NCBI GenBank assembly: GCA_963827595.1
Contig: CAWHBT010000006.1
Location: forward strand, 1 to 64,000
Reading direction: 5' to 3'
DNA: 64,000 nucleotides
From: DATEDA01 sp963827595
Lineage (GTDB): Bacteria > Pseudomonadota > Gammaproteobacteria > Burkholderiales > SG8-39
Both the position numbers and the translations under genes were made by a program. Each line of letters begins with the position of its first letter. Positions within the stretch are counted from its first letter, which is position 1. Of the stretch, positions 44,798 to 53,087 are shown piece after piece. The notes below the pieces were generated by a model that saw only the letters and a list, made by a program, of their open reading frames with translations, searched no databases and was not told the origin of the DNA.

Positions 44798-45787
44798 ATG
44801 CCACAGATGCGCAGGCGCGGCGCGCCACGCCACCATGAGCGGGTGAGCCTCGAGTCCTTCGATCTCAACCTGCTGCGCGTGCTCGATGCGCTGCTCGCCG
44901 CCCGCAGCGTGTCGGGCGCGGCGCGGCGCCTCGACCTGAGCCAGCCGGCAACGAGCGCGGCCCTTTCCCGGCTGCGGGACGCGCTCCGCGACCCGTTGCT
45001 GGTGCGCAACGGCAATCGGATGCTCCCGACGCCGCTCGCCGAAGAGCTGCGGCCGAGGCTCGCGCGCATCCTCGAGGACATCGGTCAGGCGTTGAGCGCG
45101 GCGGCCGAGTTCGACCCAGCCACTACGGAACGTCGCTTCCGCATCGGCGCCAATGACTACGCCGCGCTCGTGCTGCTCACGCCGCTCGCGGAGCGCCTGC
45201 GGCTCGCGGCGCCACGCGCCACGCTCGAAATGCTGCCCTGTGACGGCTCGCAGGACACCGGGCTCGCGACGCGTGAGCTCGACCTGATCGTCGGCGACCG
45301 GTGGACGATGCGCGGCATCCGCAGCCTCGAGACGCTGTTCCACGAGTCGTTCGTGTGCATCGCACGGGCCGATCATCCGCGGCTGTCCCGCCGCGTGACG
45401 CTCGACGAGTTCCTGGCCGCCGACCACGCGCTGATCTCGCTCCAGGGCATGGTGCCCGGTGTAGTCGACCACGCGCTCGAAGGGCTCGGCCGCTCGCGGC
45501 GCGTGGCGCTGACGCTCCCTCACTCCCTGGTCGGGCCGGCGATCGTCGCGCGCACCGACCTGGTCATGACGATCCCGCGCCGCGTCGCCGACGGTTTGGC
45601 CGATCGGCGCGGCCTGCGCGCCTTCCCACCGCCGGTTCCGCTGGCGGGCTTCGATGTGGTCATGGCTTTCCACCCGCGGAGCGCGGCCGAGCCTCCGATA
45701 CAGTGGCTCAAGCAGCTGCTGCGGGCGGTTGCGCAGGACCTCGGGTCGACCGGCCAGCCACGACGGCGCCCGGTGGTGAACGCCTGA
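44798..45787 (+). CDS. LysR-family transcriptional regulator
   Basis: The N-terminal winged helix-turn-helix reads FDLNLLRVLDALLAARSVSG and then ARRLDLSQPATSAALSRLRD, followed by the type-2 periplasmic-binding-like effector domain (RRFRIGANDYAALVLLTPLA). It is 329 residues from ATG 44798; a GTG at 44843 (VSLESFDLN) is an alternative that starts closer to the usual family start. The effector domain resembles the NodD/PcpR group. It is divergent from the F420-type oxidoreductase gene and upstream of tctCBA on the same strand, so either could be its target. Confidence 0.9.
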   Translation: MPQMRRRGAPRHHERVSLESFDLNLLRVLDALLAARSVSGAARRLDLSQPATSAALSRLRDALRDPLLVRNGNRMLPTPLAEELRPRLARILEDIGQALSAAAEFDPATTERRFRIGANDYAALVLLTPLAERLRLAAPRATLEMLPCDGSQDTGLATRELDLIVGDRWTMRGIRSLETLFHESFVCIARADHPRLSRRVTLDEFLAADHALISLQGMVPGVVDHALEGLGRSRRVALTLPHSLVGPAIVARTDLVMTIPRRVADGLADRRGLRAFPPPVPLAGFDVVMAFHPRSAAEPPIQWLKQLLRAVAQDLGSTGQPRRRPVVNA

Positions 45788-45800
45788 CGCGCGCGGCGCG

Positions 45801-45829
45801 TTCGGCCGCAGGGCAGCCTCCGGTAGAAT
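45801..45829 (+). promoter_or_regulatory. Candidate promoter of tctCBA
   Basis: TTCGGC (45801-45806), 17 bases and TAGAAT (45824-45829) lie 66 bases before the tctC start. The -10 box is good and repeats the motif seen before other genes here; the -35 is weak. Confidence 0.5.
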
Positions 45830-45895
45830 CCCGCGAGGACCCGAACAACGATGCCCCGCGCAGGCATCGCTTCACCGACCACGAGGAGGATCGCC

Positions 45896-46875
45896 ATGAG
45901 ATTTCGTGCCATCGCCCTCGCCGCGCTCGCCGCGTGCGCGGCGGGCGACCGTCGCCGCCCAGTCCTACCCGGACCGGACCGTCACCTTCGTGAACCCGTT
46001 CCCGCCCGGCGGCGTCGCGGACGTCCAGGGACGCCCGCTCGCGGCCGCGATGGAGAAGGTCTTGAAGCAGCCGGTCGTGATCAGCCAACAAGCCGGGCGG
46101 CGCCGGCGCCGTCGGCTACGCGACCGTCGCGAACGCGAAGCCCGACGGCTACACGGTGCTGATGGCGCTCGTCAGCGTCTCGTCGATTCCCGGAGGCGGA
46201 CAAGCTCTTCGGGCGCACGCCGTCGTACACGCTCGACCAGCTCGTGCCGATCGCGCGCCTGTCGGCGGATCCGATCTACGTGGCGGTCCTCGCCGACAGC
46301 CCGTGGAAGACGCTGAAGGAGCATGCTCGACGCGATGAAGGCGAAGCCGCTCGGCTACTCCTACTCCTCGTCGGGCCCGTACGGCGCGCTCCACGTGCCG
46401 ACGGAGATGCTGCTCCAGGGCGCCGGCGTGAAGGCGCGTCACGTCCCGACGACGGGCGGCGGGCCGGCGGTCCAGGCGCTGCTCGGCGGGCACGTCGACT
46501 TCACGACCGGCGGTCCGGCCGCGCTCGCGGGGCAGATGAAGGCCGGCAAGTTCCGCGTCCTCGCCGGGACCGGCGCCCAGCGCCATCCGCTGCTGCCCGA
46601 CGTGCCGACGCTGAAGGAGCTCGGCTACGACCTCGAGTACTACCTGTGGCTCGGCCTGTTCGTGCCGAAGGGCACCCCCGAGCCGGCGGTCAAGGCGTTG
46701 CGCGACGCGACGCGGACCGCGGTGAACGACCCCGAGTTCCAGGGCCAGATGAGCAAGGTCAACGCGGTGATCGCGTACCAGGACCAGACCGAGTTCAAGC
46801 AGTTCTGGGACGCCGACGCCGCCCGGATCGCCGCGGCGGTCGAAGGGCATCGGCCGGGTCGAGGAGAAGAAGTAG
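45896..46875 (+). pseudogene. tctC: Tricarboxylate receptor TctC (Bug family), five one-base insertions
   Basis: ATG 45896 follows GAGGAGGA. The protein can be followed through all three frames in turn: MRFRAIALAALAACA, then SYPDRTVTFVNPFPPGGVAD, then GYATVANAKPDGYTVLMALV, then PIARLSADPIYVAVLADSPW, then AKPLGYSYSSSGPYGALHVP through QFWDADAARIAAAVE, and finally IGRVEEKK with TAG at 46873-46875. The extra bases lie at about 45944, 46096, 46192, 46322 and 46846, four of them G next to G and one C. Removing them gives 324 residues, the normal Bug length, with no stop or deletion elsewhere. With tctB and tctA it forms a full tricarboxylate transporter operon. Confidence 0.82.
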
Positions 46876-46899
46876 CCGCGGGCGCGGGCGCCTCCGCGC

Positions 46900-47394
46900 A
46901 TGGAGCAAACGCCCAGCGCTGCGCCCGGGACGCCGCCTGCGGCGCGGGGCGGCGTCCGTGACGACCACGTCACCGGCGCCGTCCTCGCGCTCGCCGGCCT
47001 CCTGATCGCCTGGCAGTCGTGGCAGTACCCGATGGGCTCGGTCGCCGTGCCCGGTCCCGGGTACCTGCCCTTCGCGCTCGGCGTCGCGCTCGCGTGCTTC
47101 GGCGCACTCATCGCCGCGTCGGGCGGCAATTCGCCCACCTTCCAGTGGGCGCGGTTCGACGACGCGCCGAAGGCGCTCGCGATCCTCGCCGGCCTCGCCT
47201 TCGCGGCACTGGCGTTCGAGCGGCTCGGCTACCGCGTCACGATCGCCGTGCTCCTGCTCTACTACCTGCGCGTGCTCGAGCGCCGGCCCTGGATCCCGAC
47301 GCTCGCCCTCGCGCTGATCGTCCCGCTCGGCACCTACTACGTGTTCGCGAGGCTGATGCGCGTGCCCCTGCCGATCGGCGTGCTCGGGTTCTGA
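46900..47394 (+). CDS. tctB: Tripartite tricarboxylate transporter small subunit TctB
   Basis: This 164-residue protein has a proline/alanine-rich start and four hydrophobic segments (TGAVLALAGLLIAWQSW, YLPFALGVALACFGALIAAS, ALAILAGLAFAALAF and the last two joined segments). GPGYLPFALG is characteristic of TctB. It lies 24 bases after tctC and seven bases before tctA, as in all tctCBA operons. The subunit is needed for transport in the membrane, though its exact role is not known. Confidence 0.87.
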   Translation: MEQTPSAAPGTPPAARGGVRDDHVTGAVLALAGLLIAWQSWQYPMGSVAVPGPGYLPFALGVALACFGALIAASGGNSPTFQWARFDDAPKALAILAGLAFAALAFERLGYRVTIAVLLLYYLRVLERRPWIPTLALALIVPLGTYYVFARLMRVPLPIGVLGF

Positions 47395-47401
47395 GCGCGC
47401 G

Positions 47402-48922
47402 ATGCTCGAGACGCTCGGCAGCCTCGCGACCGGCTTCGAGATCGCGCTCCAGCCCCAGTATCTCGCCTACGCGTTCGCGGGCTGCGTCATCGGGACGCTG
47501 GTGGGAATGCTCCCCGGCCTCGGGCCCCTCGCCGGGATCAGCCTGCTCCTGCCCGGGACGTTCGGGCTGAATCCGACCGCCGCGCTGATCCTGCTCGCCG
47601 GCGTGTACTACGGCGCGATGTACGGCGGGTCGACGACCTCGATCCTGATGCGCATCCCGGGCGAGGCCGCGTCGGTGATGACCTGCATCGACGGCTACGC
47701 GATGACGCAGCGCGGGCGCGGCGGCGCGGCGCTGGCGATCGCCGCGATCGGCTCGTTCGTGGCCGGCACGCTGTCGGTGGTCGGGCTGATGCTGCTCGCG
47801 CCGCCGCTGGCGGAGTTCGCGATCCGCTTCGGCCCCGCCGAGTACACGTCGCTCCTCCTCGTCGGGCTGATCGTGCTCGCCTACATGAGCGGCGGCTCGA
47901 TGCCGAAGATGCTCGCGATGGCGGCGCTCGGGCTGCTCGCCGGCATGATCGGCATGGACGTGATGAGCGGGTACGCGCGCTTCAGCCTCGGCGTGAACGA
48001 GCTCCGCGACGGGCTCGGCATCGTCCCGGTCGCGGTGGGCCTCTTCGGCATCTCGGAGATCCTCCTGAGCGCGGCGCAGGCGCGCGAGGTTGCGGTGCGG
48101 CAGCCGAAGCTCGCCGAGCTCGTGCCGACCCGCACCGAGCTCAAGGCCTCCGCCTGGCCGATCGCGCGCGGCAGCGTGCTCGGCTTCCTGATCGGCATCA
48201 TCCCCGGCTCCGCGCACATCATCTCGTCCTTCGTGTCCTACGGCATCGAACGCCGGGTGTCGCGGACGCCGGAGCGCTTCGGCAAGGGCGCGGTGGAAGG
48301 CGTGGCCGGGCCCGAGTCCGCCAACAACGCGGCGGCGAGCGGCGCGTTCGTGCCGATGCTCGCGCTCGGCGTCCCCTCGGGGCCGATCCCGGCAGTGATG
48401 CTCGCCGCCATCATGGTCCACGGCGTCATCCCCGGGCCGCTGCTGATCGCCGAGCGGCCGGAGATCTTCTGGGGATTCATCGCCAGCATGTACGTCGGCA
48501 ACGTCGTGCTGCTGCTGCTCAACCTCCCGCTCGTGGGGCTCTTCATCCAGGTGCTGCGCATCCCGTACCGCTACCTGTATCCGCTGATCCTCACGTTCTG
48601 CGTCATCGGCGTGTACGCGGTGAGCCAGAGCGTCGTCGACATCTGGATCATGATCGCCATGGGGCTCCTCGGCTACGTGATGCGCAAGTCCGGCTACGAG
48701 CCCGCGCCCCTGGTGCTCGGCATGGTGCTCGCTCCGCAGATCGAGCTCTCGTTCCGGCAGGCGCTCGCGATCTCGGGCGGCAGCTATTCGATCTTCGTCA
48801 CGCGGCCGGTGTCGGCGGCGCTGCTCGCGCTCGCCCTTGTGCTCCTCGCCCTGTCGGTGCGGACGGCGCTCACCCGGCGCGCCGACTGGCGGCAGCGGCT
48901 CGGGCTCGAGGAGCGGGTCTAG
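47402..48922 (+). CDS. tctA: Tripartite tricarboxylate transporter large subunit TctA
   Basis: This 506-residue membrane protein has about 11 or 12 hydrophobic segments and the family motifs GTLVGMLPGLGPLAGISLLL near residues 31-50, YYGAMYGGSTTSILMRIPGE near 76-95 and GPESANNAAASGAFVPMLAL in the second repeat near 304-323. It is the cation-coupled carrier of the system. The gene is intact, unlike its receptor gene. It is convergent with the SMP-30 gene, with one base between the stops. Confidence 0.93.
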   Translation: MLETLGSLATGFEIALQPQYLAYAFAGCVIGTLVGMLPGLGPLAGISLLLPGTFGLNPTAALILLAGVYYGAMYGGSTTSILMRIPGEAASVMTCIDGYAMTQRGRGGAALAIAAIGSFVAGTLSVVGLMLLAPPLAEFAIRFGPAEYTSLLLVGLIVLAYMSGGSMPKMLAMAALGLLAGMIGMDVMSGYARFSLGVNELRDGLGIVPVAVGLFGISEILLSAAQAREVAVRQPKLAELVPTRTELKASAWPIARGSVLGFLIGIIPGSAHIISSFVSYGIERRVSRTPERFGKGAVEGVAGPESANNAAASGAFVPMLALGVPSGPIPAVMLAAIMVHGVIPGPLLIAERPEIFWGFIASMYVGNVVLLLLNLPLVGLFIQVLRIPYRYLYPLILTFCVIGVYAVSQSVVDIWIMIAMGLLGYVMRKSGYEPAPLVLGMVLAPQIELSFRQALAISGGSYSIFVTRPVSAALLALALVLLALSVRTALTRRADWRQRLGLEERV

Positions 48923-48923
48923 C

Positions 48924-49910
48924 CTACTGGTGCGCGTAGAGCTGCTTGCCGGCGACCGGCAGCTCGGCGCGCAGGATGTCGCCCGAGAGCGACTCGGTGA
49001 TGTAGAGCGTCTTCCGGTCCGGCCCGCCGAACGCGATGTTGGCGAGATGATGGTGGTGCGGGTCGGCCGAATGCACCAGGTGGGTCGGCAGCATGTTCGC
49101 GTCGAACCGCCAGACGCCGACGCCGAGCTGGCAGACGAGCAGGCCGTTCTCGGCGTCCATCTCGACGCCGTCCGGCCCGGCGACGCCGCCGGACAGCTGG
49201 ATCGCCACGCCGGCCTTGGAGACCGACCCGTCCGCCATCAGCGGCAGGCGCCAGACCTGCTGCGCGCGCGTGACGCCGACGTAGCAGTGCTTCTCGGTGG
49301 TCGAGAGCGTGATGCCGTTCGGGCTGGGCACGTTCGCGCAGAGCCGGTCGAGCGCGCCGCTCGCGCGCAGGCGGTACACCCGCCCGGTGGGATCGGCGAT
49401 GCCGCTCTGTCCCTGGTCGGTGAAGTAGAGGTCGCCGTTGGACGCGAAGTGAAGGTCGTTCAGACCCTTGAAGCCCTCGCTGTGGGCGGTCTCGAGGAGC
49501 GGCTCGATCCGGCCGCTGCGCGGGTCGAGCACGAGCAGCCCGCGCTTGTAGTCGGTGATGAAGATCCGGCCGTCCTTGTGGATCTTGAGGCCGTTCGGCC
49601 AGCCGTCGTATTGCACCGCGAGCTCCCACTCGCCCCGCGGCGTGATCCGGAACACGCGCCCGAAGGGGATGTCGACGAACCAGAGGTTGCCGACGCGATC
49701 GAACGACGGGCCCTCCAGGAAGCATTCGACCTCGGCCCCCTGGCGGTTCGGATCGGACCAGGCAGTGCGGCGCCGGTCGCGGAATTTCTTCGGCAGCGAC
49801 ATGAAGCGCTCCGCCTTGATGAGCTCGGGCTGCTTGAAGGGGTTGAGCATCCGGGGGAGCGCCGTCGGGGGAAGGAAGGGCCTAATTGTATCGGGCGTAT
49901 CGGGCGTCAT
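48924..49910 (-). CDS. SMP-30/gluconolactonase family protein
   Basis: This 328-residue (from ATG 49910) six-bladed propeller protein has the metal-site phrases of the family: CFLEGPSFDRVGNLWFVDI (Glu), KGLNDLHFASNGDLYFTD (Asn/Asp) and GGVAGPDGVEMDAENGL (Asp). It would hydrolyse a sugar or other lactone with a divalent cation. A start at 49967 adds 19 residues without family match, so I prefer 49910; the first about 35 residues are variable in either case. A gluconokinase and a 6-phosphogluconate dehydrogenase gene lie 5.5 kb further on, so a gluconolactone role is possible but not shown. Confidence 0.87.
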   Translation of the reverse strand: MTPDTPDTIRPFLPPTALPRMLNPFKQPELIKAERFMSLPKKFRDRRRTAWSDPNRQGAEVECFLEGPSFDRVGNLWFVDIPFGRVFRITPRGEWELAVQYDGWPNGLKIHKDGRIFITDYKRGLLVLDPRSGRIEPLLETAHSEGFKGLNDLHFASNGDLYFTDQGQSGIADPTGRVYRLRASGALDRLCANVPSPNGITLSTTEKHCYVGVTRAQQVWRLPLMADGSVSKAGVAIQLSGGVAGPDGVEMDAENGLLVCQLGVGVWRFDANMLPTHLVHSADPHHHHLANIAFGGPDRKTLYITESLSGDILRAELPVAGKQLYAHQ

Positions 49911-49998
49911 CGGGCAGCGCGGATCCGGAATAAACACGCGGGCGGCGTGTACCCGCGGCTGGCGCAACCAGCCGGCCGTCGGCGCCGACCGGCGTCAA

Positions 49999-50027
49999 TT
50001 CGCGGTTGCCCGCGTTTAAGCTACACT
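49999..50027 (+). promoter_or_regulatory. Weak promoter candidate for the amino-acid permease gene
   Basis: TTCGCG, 17 bases and TACACT lie 59 bases before ATG 50086. The -10 is fair and the -35 poor. The 175-base gap between divergent genes must hold promoters in both directions. Confidence 0.3.
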
Positions 50028-50085
50028 CCGCGGCCGTGATTGCAGCAACCCGCGGCGCCTGCGTCGCGCACAGCGAGTAAACGAC

Positions 50086-51435
50086 ATGGCGCAGGTCGAA
50101 TCCTCCAGCACCGCACGTCCGCAGCCCGTCCTTGGGCTGTTCGACGCGATCGCGATCATCGTCGGCATCGTCCTCGGCGCCGGCATCTTCCGGCTGCCAT
50201 CGCTCGTCGCCGGCAACAGCGCGAACGAGCTCGTCTTCTACGCGCTGTGGGTCGCCGGCGGCGCGATCTCGCTCATCGGCGCGCTCTGCTACGCCGAGCT
50301 CGCGACCGCGTACCCGAACGCCGGCGGCGACTACTACTTTCTCCGGCGCGCGTTCGGGAACGGCCTGTCGTTCCTGTTCGCCTGGGCGCGGATCGCGGTG
50401 ATCACCACCGGCTCGATCGCGGTGCTCGCCTACACGTTCGGTGATTACGCGTCGAACCTGCTGCGCCTCGGCCCGCACTCGTCGGCGCTCTATGGCGCAC
50501 TGGCGGTGCTCGTCCTCACGGCGATCAACATCATCGGCATCCGCGAGACGAAAGGCACCCAGAACGCGCTCGCGGTCATCGAGGTCGGCGGACTGATCGC
50601 GGTGATCGTGACCGGCGTCCTCCTGCTTGCCCCGGCGTCGGCGCCGGTCGTGCCGGCGGAGGCGAAGCCGTGGATGGCTGGTGCGCCGCTCGCGATCCTG
50701 TTCGTGCTCTTCACGTTCGGCGGCTGGAACGAGGGCGCCTACATCTCGGCCGAGCTGAAGAACCGCCGCAACATGGTCCCGGCGCTCGTCGTGTCGCTCG
50801 CCGTGCTGACGGTGCTCTACCTGCTCGTCAACTACGCCTACGTCCGGAGCCTCGGTCTCGCGGGCGTGGCGAAGAGCCAGACGGTCGCCGCCGACGTGCT
50901 GCGCCTCCAGTTCGGCGAAGCGGGATCCAGGATCATCAGCCTCCTGATCGCGGTCGCCGCGCTCACGTCGATCAACGCGACGATCATCGTCGGCGCGCGC
51001 TCGAACTACGCGCTCGGTCGGGACTGGCCGGTATTCGCGTGGCTCGGGCACTGGGACGCGCGCGCCGACGCGCCGCGCAATGCGCTCATCGTCCAGGCCG
51101 CGGTGGCGCTCGTGCTCGTCGTCGCCGGGGCGTTCGCGGCCAAGATCGAGACCATGGTCGATTACACGATGCCGGTGTTCTGGTTCTTCATCATGCTGGT
51201 CGGCGTCGGCCTGATCGTGCTGCGCGTGCGCGACCCGCACACGCCGCGGCCGTTCAAGGTCCCGTTGTACCCGGTGACGCCGATCATCTTCGTCGCCACC
51301 TGCGCCTATCTCTTCTACTCGAGCCTCGCGTACGTCCGCGCCGGCGCATGGGTCGGCATCGGCGTGCTCGCGATCGGCGCGGTGCTGCTCGCGATCAACC
51401 TGCGTTACCAGGGCCTCGCCCTCAAGCGATCGTAG
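50086..51435 (+). CDS. APC-family amino acid permease
   Basis: This 449-residue membrane protein has 12 predicted helices. The first contains IIVGIVLGAGIFRLPSLVAG, the broken-helix GxG(I/A)G motif of the APC family, and the third AGGDYYFLRRAFGNGLSFLF. The glycine-rich FTFGGWNEGAYISAELKNRR marks helix 6 and the following loop. It would exchange or symport an amino acid or polyamine with protons. The stop is directly followed by the ATG of the methyltransferase gene, so the three genes to 52997 probably form one operon. Confidence 0.92.
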   Translation: MAQVESSSTARPQPVLGLFDAIAIIVGIVLGAGIFRLPSLVAGNSANELVFYALWVAGGAISLIGALCYAELATAYPNAGGDYYFLRRAFGNGLSFLFAWARIAVITTGSIAVLAYTFGDYASNLLRLGPHSSALYGALAVLVLTAINIIGIRETKGTQNALAVIEVGGLIAVIVTGVLLLAPASAPVVPAEAKPWMAGAPLAILFVLFTFGGWNEGAYISAELKNRRNMVPALVVSLAVLTVLYLLVNYAYVRSLGLAGVAKSQTVAADVLRLQFGEAGSRIISLLIAVAALTSINATIIVGARSNYALGRDWPVFAWLGHWDARADAPRNALIVQAAVALVLVVAGAFAAKIETMVDYTMPVFWFFIMLVGVGLIVLRVRDPHTPRPFKVPLYPVTPIIFVATCAYLFYSSLAYVRAGAWVGIGVLAIGAVLLAINLRYQGLALKRS

Positions 51436-51993
51436 ATGAACCGCCGCCGCCTGCTCCTCGCCGGCTTCGCCGCGCTCGCCACGGGCGCGACCGCGTGCGC
51501 CCAGCAGCCGGCGCCGCTGCGCGCACCGGAGGCGCCGTTCGTGCCGACGAAGCAGGAGGTGGTCGAGGAAATGCTGCGAATCGCGGGCGTGAAGCCCGGC
51601 GACGTCGTGTACGACCTCGGCTGCGGCGACGGCCGCATCGTCAATACCGCGGCGCTGAAGTTCGGCGCGCGCGGGGTCGGCATCGACATCGACCCGGAGC
51701 GGATCTCGGACGCGAACTGGTACGCGAAGCGCTGGGGCGTCGAGCACCTGGTCACCTTCAGGCTCGGCGACCTCTTCGAGGCCGACGTCTCCGAGGCGAC
51801 CGTCGTCACGCTCTACCTGCTGCCGGAGATGAACCTCCGGCTGAAGCCCAAGCTCCTGCGCGACCTCAAGCCCGGCACGCGGATCGTGGCGCACGACTTC
51901 GACATGGGCCCCGAGTGGAAGCCCGAGCGCACGCTCCGGCTCGGCAACGACTGGATCTACCTCTGGACGGTGCCGGCGAAGGGAGCCCAGTGA
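51436..51993 (+). CDS. SAM-dependent methyltransferase with an export leader
   Basis: This 185-residue protein starts MNRRRLLLAGFAALATGATA-CAQQ, a leader with three arginines, a hydrophobic stretch and a lipobox-like ATAC. Then the class I methyltransferase core follows: DVVYDLGCGDGRIVNTAALK (motif I), GVGIDIDPERISDANWYAKR and VTLYLLPEMNLRLKPKLLRD. A periplasmic SAM enzyme is puzzling because SAM is cytoplasmic. Similar genes with leaders occur in other proteobacteria, so this is not a random fusion. It starts right at the permease stop and overlaps the amidohydrolase start by four bases. Confidence 0.82.
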   Translation: MNRRRLLLAGFAALATGATACAQQPAPLRAPEAPFVPTKQEVVEEMLRIAGVKPGDVVYDLGCGDGRIVNTAALKFGARGVGIDIDPERISDANWYAKRWGVEHLVTFRLGDLFEADVSEATVVTLYLLPEMNLRLKPKLLRDLKPGTRIVAHDFDMGPEWKPERTLRLGNDWIYLWTVPAKGAQ

Positions 51994-52997
51994 CCGCCTG
52001 CATCGACATCCACACCCACGTCGTTCCCGAGCGCTTCCCGGAGTACGCCGGTCGCGGCACCGACGTCCCCTGGCCGTCGATGGCCGACGCCCACGCGTGC
52101 CACAAGCACGTGATGATCTCGGGCAAGGTCTACCGCACCGTCGCCGACGGCTGCTGGAGCGTGGCGCGCCGGATCGAGGACATGGGCGCGATGCGCGTCG
52201 CCCGCCAGGCGCTCTCGCCGATGCCGGAGCTGCTCTCCTACTGGCTGCCGCTCGCGGACGCCAAAGTGCTGATCCGCTACCTGAACGACGAGCTTGCCGC
52301 GATGGTGGCCCGGGCGCCGGACCGGTTCGTCGGCCTGGGCGCGGTGCCGCTGCAGGACCCCGACGCCGCGATCCGCGAGCTCGAGTACGTCCTCGGCACG
52401 CTCAAGTTCGCCGGCGTGGAGATCGCGAGCCACGTCAACGGCACGTCGATCGGGGATCCCCGCTTCGCGCCGTTCTTCGCCGCCGTGGAGCGCCTCGGCG
52501 CCGCGGTCTTCGTCCACGCGCTGCGCCCTGCCGGTCAGGATCGGATCGTCGGCGCGTTCCCCGAGCAGGCCGTCTGCTTTCCGGGCGACATCGCGCTCGC
52601 CGCGGCCTCGATGATCACCGGCGGCATCGCCGCACGGCACCCGCGCCTGCGCATCGCGTTCAGCCACGGCGGGGGCGCGATGTCGATCCTGCTCCCGCGC
52701 CTCGAGCACGCCTGGACCGTGTTTCCCAAGGCGAAGGAGTCGCTGCCCGATGCGCCGTCGGTGTACGCGCGGCGGTTCTTCTACGACGAGCTCGTCTTCG
52801 ACGCCGCCGCGATCCGGTTCCTCGTTGCGAGCTTCGGCGCTTCGCAGCTCGTCGTCGGCAGCGACTACCCGTTCGCCCTCGGTGAGCCCGACCCGGTCGG
52901 CCGCCTCGCACAGACCGGCCTCGACGCCGGGGTGCTGGAAGCAATCCAGTCGCAGAACGCGCTGCGGTTCCTCGGGCTCGAGGGCGGCCGGGCATAG
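51990..52997 (+). CDS. Amidohydrolase, aminocarboxymuconate-semialdehyde decarboxylase-like
   Basis: This 335-residue protein starts with GTG 51990, inside the stop of the methyltransferase gene (GTGA). The metal site begins at IDIHTHVVPE (His8, His10), with further ligands expected in AVFVHALRP and AFSHGGGAM, and in VGSDYPFALGE (Asp). The layout fits the ACMSD/2-amino-3-carboxymuconate and hydroxy-benzoate decarboxylase group, which removes CO2 from aromatic or muconic acids using zinc or manganese. The amino-acid permease two genes upstream may import a related substrate. The exact acid is unknown. Confidence 0.88.
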   Translation: MTACIDIHTHVVPERFPEYAGRGTDVPWPSMADAHACHKHVMISGKVYRTVADGCWSVARRIEDMGAMRVARQALSPMPELLSYWLPLADAKVLIRYLNDELAAMVARAPDRFVGLGAVPLQDPDAAIRELEYVLGTLKFAGVEIASHVNGTSIGDPRFAPFFAAVERLGAAVFVHALRPAGQDRIVGAFPEQAVCFPGDIALAAASMITGGIAARHPRLRIAFSHGGGAMSILLPRLEHAWTVFPKAKESLPDAPSVYARRFFYDELVFDAAAIRFLVASFGASQLVVGSDYPFALGEPDPVGRLAQTGLDAGVLEAIQSQNALRFLGLEGGRA

Positions 52998-53047
52998 GCG
53001 CCCCGGCCGCTCGCGGCGCCGCGCCGCGCGGGCGATTTCGAGCCGGG

Positions 53048-53053
53048 TAGAAT
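53048..53053 (+). promoter_or_regulatory. Candidate -10 box TAGAAT for the TPR-methyltransferase gene
   Basis: TAGAATC lies 34 bases before the TTG start at 53088. No good -35 is present. The same sequence recurs before other genes in this window. Confidence 0.4.
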
Positions 53054-53087
53054 CGGCGCGCCCATCGCGCCCGTCGCCCGGAGACGC

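Noticed and set aside
45896..46875. Programmed ribosomal frameshifting in tctC
   Set aside because: Five shifts in one gene, with no shared slippery sequence or pseudoknot, is not credible. Sequence error or decay explains it better.
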